From assembly GCA_003153555.1 (NCBI GenBank), contig PLZS01000134.1, positions 1 to 63,178 of the forward strand: DNA of 63,178 bases, written 5' to 3'. Both the position numbers and the translations under genes were made by a program. Positions 55,473 to 63,178 of the stretch are shown piece by piece. The first letter of the stretch is position 1. Each line of letters opens with the position of its first letter. The notes beneath the pieces are model-generated. The model made no database searches. It saw only the letters and a list, made by a program, of their open reading frames with translations, and was not told where the DNA came from. This DNA is from Candidatus Melainabacteria bacterium (GTDB lineage: Bacteria; Cyanobacteriota; Vampirovibrionia; Obscuribacterales; Obscuribacteraceae).

Positions 55473-55934
55473 ATGGGCTTCTTTGGAACGAAAAAAGCAA
55501 GCAAAGTCACCGTGTCTCAAGTAGTAGACATGGTTGCCGAATATTTCAAGCGCAGGGGCTTAGATTTAGAGGGGCACACCGTTGACGCCACCGAAGGCTA
55601 TGGTTGGTGGCTAACCGAAGGCAGCGCCAAAATCTACATTTTCGTACAAGAAGAGCGCACCGGTCCTGTGATTCGCGTCAACAGCCCGATCCTGCACTTT
55701 CCCGACACCAATCGAGAAGCCTTCTTCCTAAAGCTGCTTGAGATTAATCGCGATCTAACTTACTGCTGCATCGCCGCGTTCGATGAAGTAGTCATTGTCA
55801 GTGGACAACGACCTATTCTTGGACTCGATCAAGAAGAGCTCAACGACCTAGTTTGGAACGTCTCATACGTTGCTGACACACTCGACGACGAACTGGCTCA
55901 AGAATTCACTGCGCGCATTTTTACCCAATATTGA
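55473..55934 (+). CDS. YbjN-like protein
   Basis: 153 residues. The fold pattern (EYFKRRGLDLE.., IYIFVQEERTGPVIRVNSPIL, REAFFLKLLEINRDLTYCCIA, VIVSGQRPILGLDQEELNDLVWNV) matches the YbjN/type III-chaperone-like family common in cyanobacteria. It is thought to act as a protein-binding or stress factor. No signal peptide or catalytic motif. Single gene with a long upstream gap. Confidence 0.75.
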   Translation: MGFFGTKKASKVTVSQVVDMVAEYFKRRGLDLEGHTVDATEGYGWWLTEGSAKIYIFVQEERTGPVIRVNSPILHFPDTNREAFFLKLLEINRDLTYCCIAAFDEVVIVSGQRPILGLDQEELNDLVWNVSYVADTLDDELAQEFTARIFTQY

Positions 55935-56110
55935 AACCACTGTCGGATGACAGTTTTGGGACCGAAGTCATAAAATCGGTGCAGTTGGCACCAAATTTAA
56001 GAGCCAGGAGGCGAATGTTCTTAATTGAACGCAAAGCCCAATTCTCAACGGATGCACTTGAATTGAAAAATAGGGCATAATGGGCCTGGCGCCCTAATCG
56101 ATCAAGAGTT

Positions 56111-57331
56111 ATGGTTGAAAAGAAGTTTTCAGAAACCCTTGTAATTCTGCTTACTGGCACAAATACAGTTGCACAGCCAAAAATTGATGAAGCGGTTAAA
56201 AGCGCGAAGAATCTAAACGTTCCTTTGGAGCGTGCTTTGATTATGCTGGGACACGCTTCTGAACATTCGCTGAAGTCAATAATGGAAGCACAGGAGCTAA
56301 TCAAGGAAGGAAAGATTTCACTCGATATGGCGGTAAAGGCTCTGCGCTTCGCCAAGCAAAATCACCTTGAGCTCGACGAAGCTGTGAACGTTCTCAGCTC
56401 AGTGCACAAGAAAACAATGGTGCTCTCGGCACTCGGGAACGAACTGACAAATTTGATGCTCGCCGCCGGCATGATCAATCAAGAACAACTCGGTCGAGCC
56501 CTAACAAGAGCCCATGACAGTGGTATGCAAATGGGTCGCATTCTTGTTCTGAATCGTGACCTCTCAACATGGATGATGTCATCGGCTTTGGCGGCACAAC
56601 TTTTAATTCGTGACGGAAAAATTTCTAAAGAAGACGCTATTCAAGGACTGCAGGCAGTAGGGCGCAGAAGGATTAGCATTGAGCAAGCGTTATTTGAGTT
56701 AGGCTTGTATCGTGAATCCCCTGGTCAAGCCGTAAAGATTGGCGAACTTTGTTTGATGGCTGGATTTATGGGTGAAAGCGACATGCTTGAATGCCTGGAA
56801 ATTGAAATTGTCAAAGAAAAACAATTCGGGCAAATTCTTTTGGAACAAGGGCATGTGACAAATCCGGTCTTAGAAGCCGCTGTATATCTGCAAGATATGG
56901 TCTCAAACGACACTCTGCGTGCGTATCAAGCTGCAGAAGCGCTAAAACAAGTGCGCGTCAAGGAAGTATCGGTTTATCAGGCTGTGGCAGAATTACAGCC
57001 TCCGCCTCAAGTGACGCCCCCAATCTTAACCATGCAGGAACTCCTGGAACAAGCCGGCATAGCTACCGCTGATCAAATCGCCCAAGTCGTGTCTAGCGTG
57101 GAAGAAAGTTCAATCAAAGTTGGCAAGAAAGTTCTTGCAGCAGGAATGGTCAACGAAGCCACTCTCTATGTGGCGCTGCGTTGCTATTCACTTCTGCGTG
57201 AAGGATATGTCTCAAACGAACAATCAGTACAGTCCTTGCAAAACACGCAAAAGAGCGGCGGCACATTAGATGAGACCCTCGTAAAACTGGGTTTGACGCT
57301 GCCATCGCGCATGCAATGGATATGGACTTAG
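56111..57331 (+). CDS. Helical-repeat protein of unknown family
   Basis: 406 residues, entirely helical, built of ~35-40-residue repeats with a common theme: LLAAGMINQEQLGRALTRAH, LMAGFMGESDMLECLEI and LEQAGIATADQIAQVV. This resembles the small helical modules at the N-terminus of type II/IV secretion ATPases (MshEN-like). A second repeat type (DGKISKEDAIQGLQAVGRR) alternates with it. It probably mediates protein contacts. The patatin gene starts 9 nt later, so co-transcription is likely. Confidence 0.7.
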   Translation: MVEKKFSETLVILLTGTNTVAQPKIDEAVKSAKNLNVPLERALIMLGHASEHSLKSIMEAQELIKEGKISLDMAVKALRFAKQNHLELDEAVNVLSSVHKKTMVLSALGNELTNLMLAAGMINQEQLGRALTRAHDSGMQMGRILVLNRDLSTWMMSSALAAQLLIRDGKISKEDAIQGLQAVGRRRISIEQALFELGLYRESPGQAVKIGELCLMAGFMGESDMLECLEIEIVKEKQFGQILLEQGHVTNPVLEAAVYLQDMVSNDTLRAYQAAEALKQVRVKEVSVYQAVAELQPPPQVTPPILTMQELLEQAGIATADQIAQVVSSVEESSIKVGKKVLAAGMVNEATLYVALRCYSLLREGYVSNEQSVQSLQNTQKSGGTLDETLVKLGLTLPSRMQWIWT

Positions 57332-57340
57332 GGTAACTCA

Positions 57341-58408
57341 TTGATTCGCGGTGCTGAAAGATTTGGGGGATATCGCCTCTGGCGATTGATAAGCGCATTC
57401 GCTGTCACTTTCTGCTTGCAAACATCGGTTTGGGCTGAAGACTCAGCCGGACCTAAGTTGGTCACTCCGTATGATTCAACACCGGCAATCATTACGGCGC
57501 CACCACCAGCGCCATCAACACCAAAACAAAGAGAAAAAATCGGGCTCGCTCTCGGTGGTGGTGGAACGCGTGGTGCGGCTCACATAGGTGTTTTGCGCGT
57601 ACTGATCAAAGAGGGCATCCCTATAGACATAGTCGTGGGGACCAGTATGGGCTCGGTGGTTGGTGGCTTGTATTGTGCTGGCTTGAAGGTTGACGACATT
57701 GAGTATAGATTTCAGCACGGCTTGATGAAGTCGTTTTTGACGGTGCCAATACCATTGCGCGTCGCCGCTATTCCATTCTTTTACCTGCCTCGACTTTTTG
57801 GCTACAAGCCATACGATGGATCATATGTAGGCGGCAAATTTCGCGATTTTATCAATAACTCTGTGCCCGAAGACAAGCAGCGAATTGAAAATCTGAACAA
57901 GCGTTTTGGTGCAGTTGCGTTGAATCTGTTAAATGGACAAGCCTATTGCATCACGCAGGGAAATATCGGCGTCGCTCTTCAAGCAAGTGCGGCCATTCCG
58001 GTGCTCCGACGTCCCGTAAAAATTGGAGATGGCTTATTTGTTGATGGCGGCGTGGTGGCAAACTTGCCAGTCAGCGAAACGAGGGCCATGGGCGCCAAAA
58101 TCGTCATTGCTGTTAATGTCGACGAACGATTCGATACGATGCCGGAAAGCTCATTCAGAAAAATCGGCAGCGTGGCCCACCGGGTCATGACCTTGCATCT
58201 GGCCAAAGTGGATGAAAATCAACTCAAAGATGCAGACATAGTCATCCATCCCAACGTAAACGGCATTAGTCTAATTTCCACCAAAAAGAAGAATGTTCAA
58301 GCCGCCATCATTGCCGGCGAAACAGCCGCGCGCGAAGCTCTTCCAGAATTGCGAGCCAAATTGGGCTTGCCGCCCCAAATGTCTCTAGGCGAAGTTCCAA
58401 CAAACTGA
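57341..58408 (+). CDS. Patatin-like phospholipase, secreted
   Basis: 355 residues from TTG 57341. A signal peptide (LISAFAVTFCLQTSVWA) is followed by a Pro/Ala linker and the patatin domain: oxyanion hole LGGGGTRGAAH, nucleophile Ser in VVGTSMGSVVGG and catalytic Asp in FVDGGVVANLP. It has the RssA/YchK size plus export, so it probably hydrolyses acyl esters of envelope lipids. It follows the helical-repeat gene by 9 nt and ends at a weak terminator. Confidence 0.88.
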   Translation: MIRGAERFGGYRLWRLISAFAVTFCLQTSVWAEDSAGPKLVTPYDSTPAIITAPPPAPSTPKQREKIGLALGGGGTRGAAHIGVLRVLIKEGIPIDIVVGTSMGSVVGGLYCAGLKVDDIEYRFQHGLMKSFLTVPIPLRVAAIPFFYLPRLFGYKPYDGSYVGGKFRDFINNSVPEDKQRIENLNKRFGAVALNLLNGQAYCITQGNIGVALQASAAIPVLRRPVKIGDGLFVDGGVVANLPVSETRAMGAKIVIAVNVDERFDTMPESSFRKIGSVAHRVMTLHLAKVDENQLKDADIVIHPNVNGISLISTKKKNVQAAIIAGETAAREALPELRAKLGLPPQMSLGEVPTN

Positions 58409-58420
58409 CGAACGAATATC

Positions 58421-58447
58421 CAGCTGAAGAATTAGCTGCAGTTTTTT
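58421..58447 (+). terminator. Weak intrinsic terminator of the patatin gene
   Basis: CAGCT (58421-58425) and AGCTG (58434-58438) form a short stem, followed by CA and a GTTTTTT run. The stem is weak but the T-run is clean, and it sits 13 nt after the patatin stop, in the gap to the convergent gene. Confidence 0.4.
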
Positions 58448-59333
58448 AGCTGTAAGAAGACGTCATGGAATTGGTGGTTGCGTTTTCGCCACCCTGAATG
58501 TAATTTTCGAGCCCACCTTCCATTAGCTTGATTATGTCGGCCAAAAATCTTGCAGCTGGAGCGCCATCAATAGCTCGGTGATCGAAATTCAAACTAATTG
58601 TCATCATCGGACGAATCTCAATTTTTCCATCTCTCACGACAGCACGATCTTCCACACTGCCAATACCGAAGGTAGAGGTGCTCACGCATGGCGGAATCAA
58701 CGACTTAATCCCAAATTTGCCCAGCGAGCTGAGCCCGAACGTTGCGCCCATATGACGCAGTCTAAAGGCTGGATAAGTGATGCCCATCCACAAAATGAAA
58801 CGGCGAACCAGCCATGGCATGTTATTGAAACGAGCTTGCACATCTAATGGTTTGACTTCTTTGAAGTCTGCAGCGCCGTAAGCTTGGAGTTCTTGAGCGA
58901 TTTCTTCAACTGATTTGGTATCAGGCGCATCAATTGCGCCAAAGAAAACCGCTGGCTGTGTGCCTACGTTCCGCTCTACAGTGAAACCGGCGACGATGTC
59001 GTTGAACGTCACCATCTTGCCCCACGGGTAGATGGCGGTGCGGCTTGCTGGATGTGTTCGCTGAGCGATGGCAATCGCTTTGAGCAAAATTGCTGTCACG
59101 GTAGTCTTGACGCCAGCATCCTTCAATTTTTTGCGAAATTCTTCGGACCAGGTCATATCTATGTCGGCCCACAGATAAGTTGGGACAGAGTTGCCTCGGA
59201 GGAACATAATCATGTCCAAGACGTTCCAGCGAGGTCTTTGATACTTGTTTACAGTGTAGTGACTCGTTGGCTTTTCCGAAGAATTCAAGGTTATATCTCC
59301 CGCACAAAAGACGTTTCGGAGTAAGGCGAACAA
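58446..59333 (-). CDS. Lone 2-oxoacid dehydrogenase E2-type acyltransferase domain
   Basis: 295 residues that align to the catalytic (inner-core) domain only. There is no lipoyl or E1/E3-binding domain. The active-site DHRAIDGAPAARFL (HxxxDG) is intact, as is the trimer-forming core. Without a lipoyl arm it may acylate another carrier or act as a chloramphenicol-acetyltransferase-like enzyme. No E1 or E3 genes are near. Such stand-alone proteins occur in several phyla. The 270-bp gap upstream (59334-59603) shows no gene. Confidence 0.82.
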   Translation of the reverse strand: MFALLRNVFCAGDITLNSSEKPTSHYTVNKYQRPRWNVLDMIMFLRGNSVPTYLWADIDMTWSEEFRKKLKDAGVKTTVTAILLKAIAIAQRTHPASRTAIYPWGKMVTFNDIVAGFTVERNVGTQPAVFFGAIDAPDTKSVEEIAQELQAYGAADFKEVKPLDVQARFNNMPWLVRRFILWMGITYPAFRLRHMGATFGLSSLGKFGIKSLIPPCVSTSTFGIGSVEDRAVVRDGKIEIRPMMTISLNFDHRAIDGAPAARFLADIIKLMEGGLENYIQGGENATTNSMTSSYS

Positions 59334-59603
59334 TGGACCAGACGATGTCCCCTTTTCAGGGCACGAGTAATTCTATTATACAGACGCCTGTTGATAACTA
59401 GTCAAAAGCAGCAATATAATTAGCCACCCAAGTCTATAATTCGCTTAACTGCTAGATATGACGGGCGCCGGTTGGCGAAGTTCCGACATCCCAATGTTTG
59501 CTAACATTTAGCAGGACTTAACATTGCCTGGTCAGCAGGAGACTCGAGCAGAAGTAATCGGCGCTCGACAAAAGCAGACGACAGAGCACCATATGCAGTG
59601 TCA

Positions 59604-60269
59604 CTAATTGGAGCCGGGAGGGGGACCGACTGAGCTATCCGGAGGCAATGTATTTTGCGGACTCTGATAAATTGGTGGGCTTGATATTGGCGCTGCAGGT
59701 GATTCTGATGGATTCAAAACAACACCCGGAGATGGCGGCAGTCCTTGGTGGGGCGATGTCAAATTGGCGACTGCTATGACGATCAAAACAAACAACCCAG
59801 TCGCCAGGAAGATCTTGACTATGCCTCCTTTGTCCGTGGGTTGTGGAGAAAAGGGCGCCGTGGAGGAGGTCTTTGCCTTTGCCGAGGCTGTGCTGGTCGA
59901 CGAGCCGTTGCTCGACGCAGTGCCGGACGTTTTATTCGAAGCTTGGTTCGATGCTGAGTCGGTTGATGCTGTGGTTTGGCCGGCGCTCTGACCCTTCGGA
60001 GAACCTGTAGCTGCTTCGGCGTGTTTTTTGACCAACTTCGACGCGTACTTTTCGAACTGAACTCGATCAGTGAGACACTCGTAAGCTTGGTTGATCAGTT
60101 TCAGTTTTTGTTCGGCTAGTGCCGCTAGTTCGCCGTTATGCTGAACGCGGTCGGGATGCCACTTCTTAGCCTCTGTGGTGTAAGCTTTTTTGATCTCATC
60201 CTCTGAGACATTTGGCAACACACCAAGAATTTCGCAGAGTTTTCGTCTAATTTCAGCCTCATCCATCAC
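59604..60269 (-). CDS. Membrane-anchored J-domain protein
   Basis: 221 residues. A J domain occupies residues 4-72 with HPD in KKWHPDRVQ. An Ala/Ser/Thr-rich linker of ~70 residues leads to one membrane helix (about 152-170, IVKIFLATGLFVLIVIAVANL), then a short Pro/Ser-rich outer tail. It would place DnaK at the inner membrane. It lies downstream of the VIT/vWA gene on the same strand, behind a strong hairpin. Confidence 0.85.
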   Translation of the reverse strand: MMDEAEIRRKLCEILGVLPNVSEDEIKKAYTTEAKKWHPDRVQHNGELAALAEQKLKLINQAYECLTDRVQFEKYASKLVKKHAEAATGSPKGQSAGQTTASTDSASNQASNKTSGTASSNGSSTSTASAKAKTSSTAPFSPQPTDKGGIVKIFLATGLFVLIVIAVANLTSPHQGLPPSPGVVLNPSESPAAPISSPPIYQSPQNTLPPDSSVGPPPGSN

Positions 60270-60399
60270 TGTAACCTCTTCAGCTTCGGGGACACCAGCG
60301 ACCTGATAATGGTATCACCAGTGTCGAAGGGGATGGTTCTTGAAGTTGGACCGAGATAAGGTAGTGCGTCATGCGTCACTGACCTAAGCGTTCCAAATG

Positions 60400-60431
60400 G
60401 ATGGAGCGCGACATAAAAGTCGCGCTCCATC
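60400..60431 (-). terminator. Strong hairpin after the VIT/vWA gene
   Basis: A perfect 13-bp stem, GATGGAGCGCGAC with GTCGCGCTCCATC, encloses a 6-nt loop and begins 30 nt beyond the stop at 60462. The minus-strand T-run is short. Its arm repeats the ATGGAGCG/CGCTCCAT arms seen at 10539-10579, so this may be a favoured terminator sequence in this genome. Confidence 0.65.
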
Positions 60432-60461
60432 GTCCCTCGCCAGCCAGCCACATGTCGTCGG

Positions 60462-63178
60462 TTAAATGTTTAGTTGCCAGAATGGTCTGTGAGCGGCTCC
60501 GATTGCTGCCGATTCCTCGACAACGTTGAGAAACAACTTCTCGTGTTCAATCGCTAATGTCTTCAGTGACACACTAACAGTCGTAGAAGACTCAATCGAT
60601 GCGATCAGCTGGATTACATCGGCACGTAAGTACTTCTGCAACAGCGGTAATTTAACCGCTAATTCAGAGTTGGAAAGGACTGCGATCAATTGCATTCTTG
60701 CCTCATCTAATTCCTCCGAGCCTGGATTCGTACCATTGTTAATGGCTGCAAATATCTTCTTCAAAACCATCTCAAAATTCCTGTAACTCTGAGACAAACC
60801 AGTTGGCGCAGCTTCCTTTTGATCTTTGTTTTTTCCCTGCGAAGACTGGATTTTTCTTCGAATACTTTCAGCAAGTGTCAATGGTTGCTCTTGCACAGGT
60901 GGTGGTAGACAACCATCAGCCTCCATGCTTCCCATTGGCTCATTCTCTATAAAATTAGCGCCTGTTGCCGCTTGATCATCCAAAGAAAACGCTGAAACCG
61001 GACCAGCCGAGGGCATAGGAGCACCCATCGAGCGAGGAGCTTGAGGAGCCTGTTGAGGCTGTTGAGACATGGGAGCCTGTTGGGACGTCGGAGCATCCCA
61101 AGAAGAGCTCGGTGCTGTCCAACATTTATCGCGCTCTGAAGATTTCGCCTTTTTCATGCTCCCCGAAGCCGCTCCACCCCATCCTGCAGACGCCGGAGCC
61201 GAGGCAGAGCCATACCTTGCAGGGGAGTTCTGGAAGAATGCCGGTGCTGGTGATGCTGGAGCATTAGACTGTGCCATTTCCCACTTTGCTGGCATCTGTA
61301 CTGGCTGCACGATTTTCCGATTGGTTCCACCGGCATTAACGATCTCCGCATGATCAACCACTACAAATGCAGTGAACTTTGTTAGCAGCGAGTGAGCAAC
61401 AGCCACTTCAACGATTTCTTTGTGCAGTGCGGCTTGCTCGTGCGCACTCGCAATTCGATATTTGTCTTCCAAGTCTACGACATAAAATTTAGCCCAGAGC
61501 TGAGCAAGAGCTGGAACGTCGATGATTCTAGCCACAACCTCCTCAACAAAAGGTTTGCCATCAACGAACTGTCCTTTAACCTTCACTTTCGCGTTTTTCA
61601 GATCTTTCAATTTACCAGCCGAGAATCTAAAGAACGCGCTGCTGGCACGACCTTCAAACAAATCAGACAGCTTGGATGGTGCTACAGACTTACTATCCAG
61701 CCCACAATTCACATCTTCAACGGTCAGACCAGTGACCAGCGGCGTGCCAATTTCCCTGCCGACGCCACTCAATGCATCCTCTAGCTGAGCTCCTGGTTGA
61801 ACAAAAGTTGCCGTGCCACCACCAATTGAGGCTAGTCGGCGCAAGAAACCGTCGTTTACCGCGGTGTCCACACCAATTGTGAAAACACGACTGTCAGCCA
61901 GTTCTGATTGAATATGCTTGAGAATCGCAGCTTCATTACCGACTTCACCATCTGTTAAGACAACTATCACCGGCAAACGGCGCGCTTGATTCTTACGAGC
62001 TTTCATCGTCGATATTGCTTCTTGCATAGAACGATGCATCTCAGTGCCACCACGTGAGGATATGCCTCGAAGAAATTTATTTCCGGCTTCTATGCCAGTT
62101 TCGTCAGCCTCTATGAAACGGTCGCTGTCTTGATTCATCCATTCGCAAACGTCATCGAAAGCTTGCACAGCAAACCGATCCTTCGGACCGAGAGTGGCAA
62201 GCAGCAAGGAACAAGCTCGAGCAGCCGAGACCATCTTGACTCCCTGCATCGAACCAGATCGGTCCACGACAAATATGACATCACGAGGAGGTGAGGCAAT
62301 ATCGCTTGATTTAGGTGGCAGTAAAGAAATCATGCCATAACACTCGTCCTTATTTTCAGGATGGCGATAGACAAGAAAGTTCGATTGCAACGCATCAGTA
62401 GCCACGCGCCAGCGCAGAACGAAATCGCGGTCAAGCAGGTCGTCTTCACGCGATAACGAAACTTTGACACCATCTTTGCTGGTACCGACGCGAGTGGCAT
62501 GCTGCGAGCAACTCAAGTCTTCAATTGTCTGATCCCCTGCCAGTTCAACAGTCAAGCTGAGTGCGGTTTTCGGATCGACTCCTTGTGCAAGCCTGGGTGG
62601 AGTGATGCGCGAAGCATCAGGAACGATATCTGTATCCAGCTCAACGCCATCACCAACATTTTCGCGATTAAGCGCTTGTCCTGGAATATATCGGGGTGCC
62701 ACCACTAAAGGAAGTCTTATTTCTGTTGTGCCGTTATCGAAATAGGCAAGCTTCTCTGAATAGGTCATAGTCACAGTGACTTCCTCACCTGGTGGCAAAT
62801 TACCCACTTGCACGGTGAAGACGTCATCACGTTCCTGTTCCATAAGGGCCGCTCTTTTGCCCTCTTGCAAAGCCTCAGCGTATTGCTCGCGTGCTGCCTG
62901 GCGCTCATCCACTTTGCCAACGATTGTTCGGTCACCAACTTTCATTTCGAAAGAACTAACAGCGCAGCCACCAGACAAAGGGAAAATATAGACAGCTTCA
63001 AGGTGATCTGTGTATGGATTTTTGAATGTCTCTTTGACTGTCACATGAGCGAGGCGATCAGCCACACGTGCGCTAATCTGCACAGACGTGAGCGGTAGGT
63101 TCCGTTTCTTGTTGTCCTTTGTGACCCGAATGCAACCAAGAATCCTGTCTTTTATTCCACTATCGGTGCTTTCTAGAA
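60462..63178 (-). CDS. VIT/vWA domain protein, partial (N-terminus beyond window)
   Basis: The reading frame is open from the right edge to 60462, at least 905 residues; the GTG at 63083 lies inside the VIT domain, and conserved residues continue upstream (RNLPLTSVQISARV), so the true start is outside the window. VIT domain (~first 130 residues), then a vWA domain with the MIDAS VVDRSGSMQG, a second conserved STRGGTEM-like loop (SSRGGTEMHRS) and VLTDGEVGN. A long Pro/Gln/Met/Ser-rich linker (about residues 620-750) precedes a helical C-terminal region. No signal peptide is visible in the part present. Similar to inter-alpha-inhibitor/PARP4-type VIT-vWA proteins; function in bacteria poorly known. 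Confidence 0.88.
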   Translation of the reverse strand, partial: LESTDSGIKDRILGCIRVTKDNKKRNLPLTSVQISARVADRLAHVTVKETFKNPYTDHLEAVYIFPLSGGCAVSSFEMKVGDRTIVGKVDERQAAREQYAEALQEGKRAALMEQERDDVFTVQVGNLPPGEEVTVTMTYSEKLAYFDNGTTEIRLPLVVAPRYIPGQALNRENVGDGVELDTDIVPDASRITPPRLAQGVDPKTALSLTVELAGDQTIEDLSCSQHATRVGTSKDGVKVSLSREDDLLDRDFVLRWRVATDALQSNFLVYRHPENKDECYGMISLLPPKSSDIASPPRDVIFVVDRSGSMQGVKMVSAARACSLLLATLGPKDRFAVQAFDDVCEWMNQDSDRFIEADETGIEAGNKFLRGISSRGGTEMHRSMQEAISTMKARKNQARRLPVIVVLTDGEVGNEAAILKHIQSELADSRVFTIGVDTAVNDGFLRRLASIGGGTATFVQPGAQLEDALSGVGREIGTPLVTGLTVEDVNCGLDSKSVAPSKLSDLFEGRASSAFFRFSAGKLKDLKNAKVKVKGQFVDGKPFVEEVVARIIDVPALAQLWAKFYVVDLEDKYRIASAHEQAALHKEIVEVAVAHSLLTKFTAFVVVDHAEIVNAGGTNRKIVQPVQMPAKWEMAQSNAPASPAPAFFQNSPARYGSASAPASAGWGGAASGSMKKAKSSERDKCWTAPSSSWDAPTSQQAPMSQQPQQAPQAPRSMGAPMPSAGPVSAFSLDDQAATGANFIENEPMGSMEADGCLPPPVQEQPLTLAESIRRKIQSSQGKNKDQKEAAPTGLSQSYRNFEMVLKKIFAAINNGTNPGSEELDEARMQLIAVLSNSELAVKLPLLQKYLRADVIQLIASIESSTTVSVSLKTLAIEHEKLFLNVVEESAAIGAAHRPFWQLNI

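Noticed and set aside
54975..55520. Minus-strand ORF at 55323-55520
   Set aside because: Antisense to the YbjN-like start, with no ribosome site or family likeness.
1..63178. CRISPR array, tRNA, rRNA, insertion sequence or prophage
   Set aside because: No regular spacer-repeat array, no cloverleaf with a GTTCGA-type T-arm, no transposase or phage structural gene was found by reading; a tRNAscan or IS search was not possible.

Overview
The window looks like chromosomal DNA of a free-living, Gram-negative-type bacterium of moderate GC content (judged by eye). The mix of secreted and TPR proteins of unknown family, J-domain membrane proteins, a VIT/vWA protein, a tricorn-type protease and many histidine kinases suggests a non-photosynthetic relative of cyanobacteria (Vampirovibrionia/Obscuribacterales-like). 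That placement is inference; no rRNA, tRNA or single-copy ribosomal gene is present to test it. Both edges cut genes: a TPR protein runs off the left end and a VIT/vWA protein off the right end.

Layout. 1-5.5 kb (minus): an envelope/lipid operon of fatty acid desaturase, B12-dependent radical SAM protein, GT39-like glycosyltransferase and TPR protein. 5.9-8 kb: a gene of unknown function and a TPR membrane protein. 8.3-11.8 kb (plus): a three-gene cassette behind a strong sigma70-type promoter, encoding a J-domain/pseudokinase, a vWA protein and a compact, divergent PurA-like ligase. This is the best candidate for an undescribed system. 12-15 kb: HtrA protease, MFS transporter and a secreted protein. 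15-19 kb (minus): subtilisin-like protease, an Ada-AlkA/Ogt alkylation-repair operon and a His/Gly/Tyr-rich secreted peptide. 19-25.3 kb: signalling genes (histidine kinase with M50B protein, MsrB, Hpt/REC/GGDEF protein, single-domain regulator). 25.3-27.2 kb: an unusual phospholipase D-SGNH hydrolase fusion.

27.2-34.5 kb is the accessory part. It holds a toxin-antitoxin-like pair coupled to a CPBP protease, a run of small secreted or membrane proteins of unknown family, an AbrB/PIN toxin-antitoxin module, gene fragments, an immunity-like gene overlapping a short ORF, and dispersed repeats including a ~170 bp duplicated segment. 34.5-44 kb: a PAS protein, two genes that share a 55-nt upstream element (one being a papain/C39-like protein followed by a lytic transglycosylase), an OmpR-type regulator, an internally duplicated LRR protein and a second histidine kinase. 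45-51 kb: SAM-hydrolase-family protein, Xpt, GNAT, DHH phosphoesterase and a YfhO-like GT-C protein. 51.7-63.2 kb: tricorn protease, YbjN-like protein, helical-repeat protein, patatin, lone E2 acyltransferase, membrane J-protein and VIT/vWA protein.

Recurring themes are signal transduction, envelope or secreted proteolysis, and J-domain plus vWA pairings, which occur twice.
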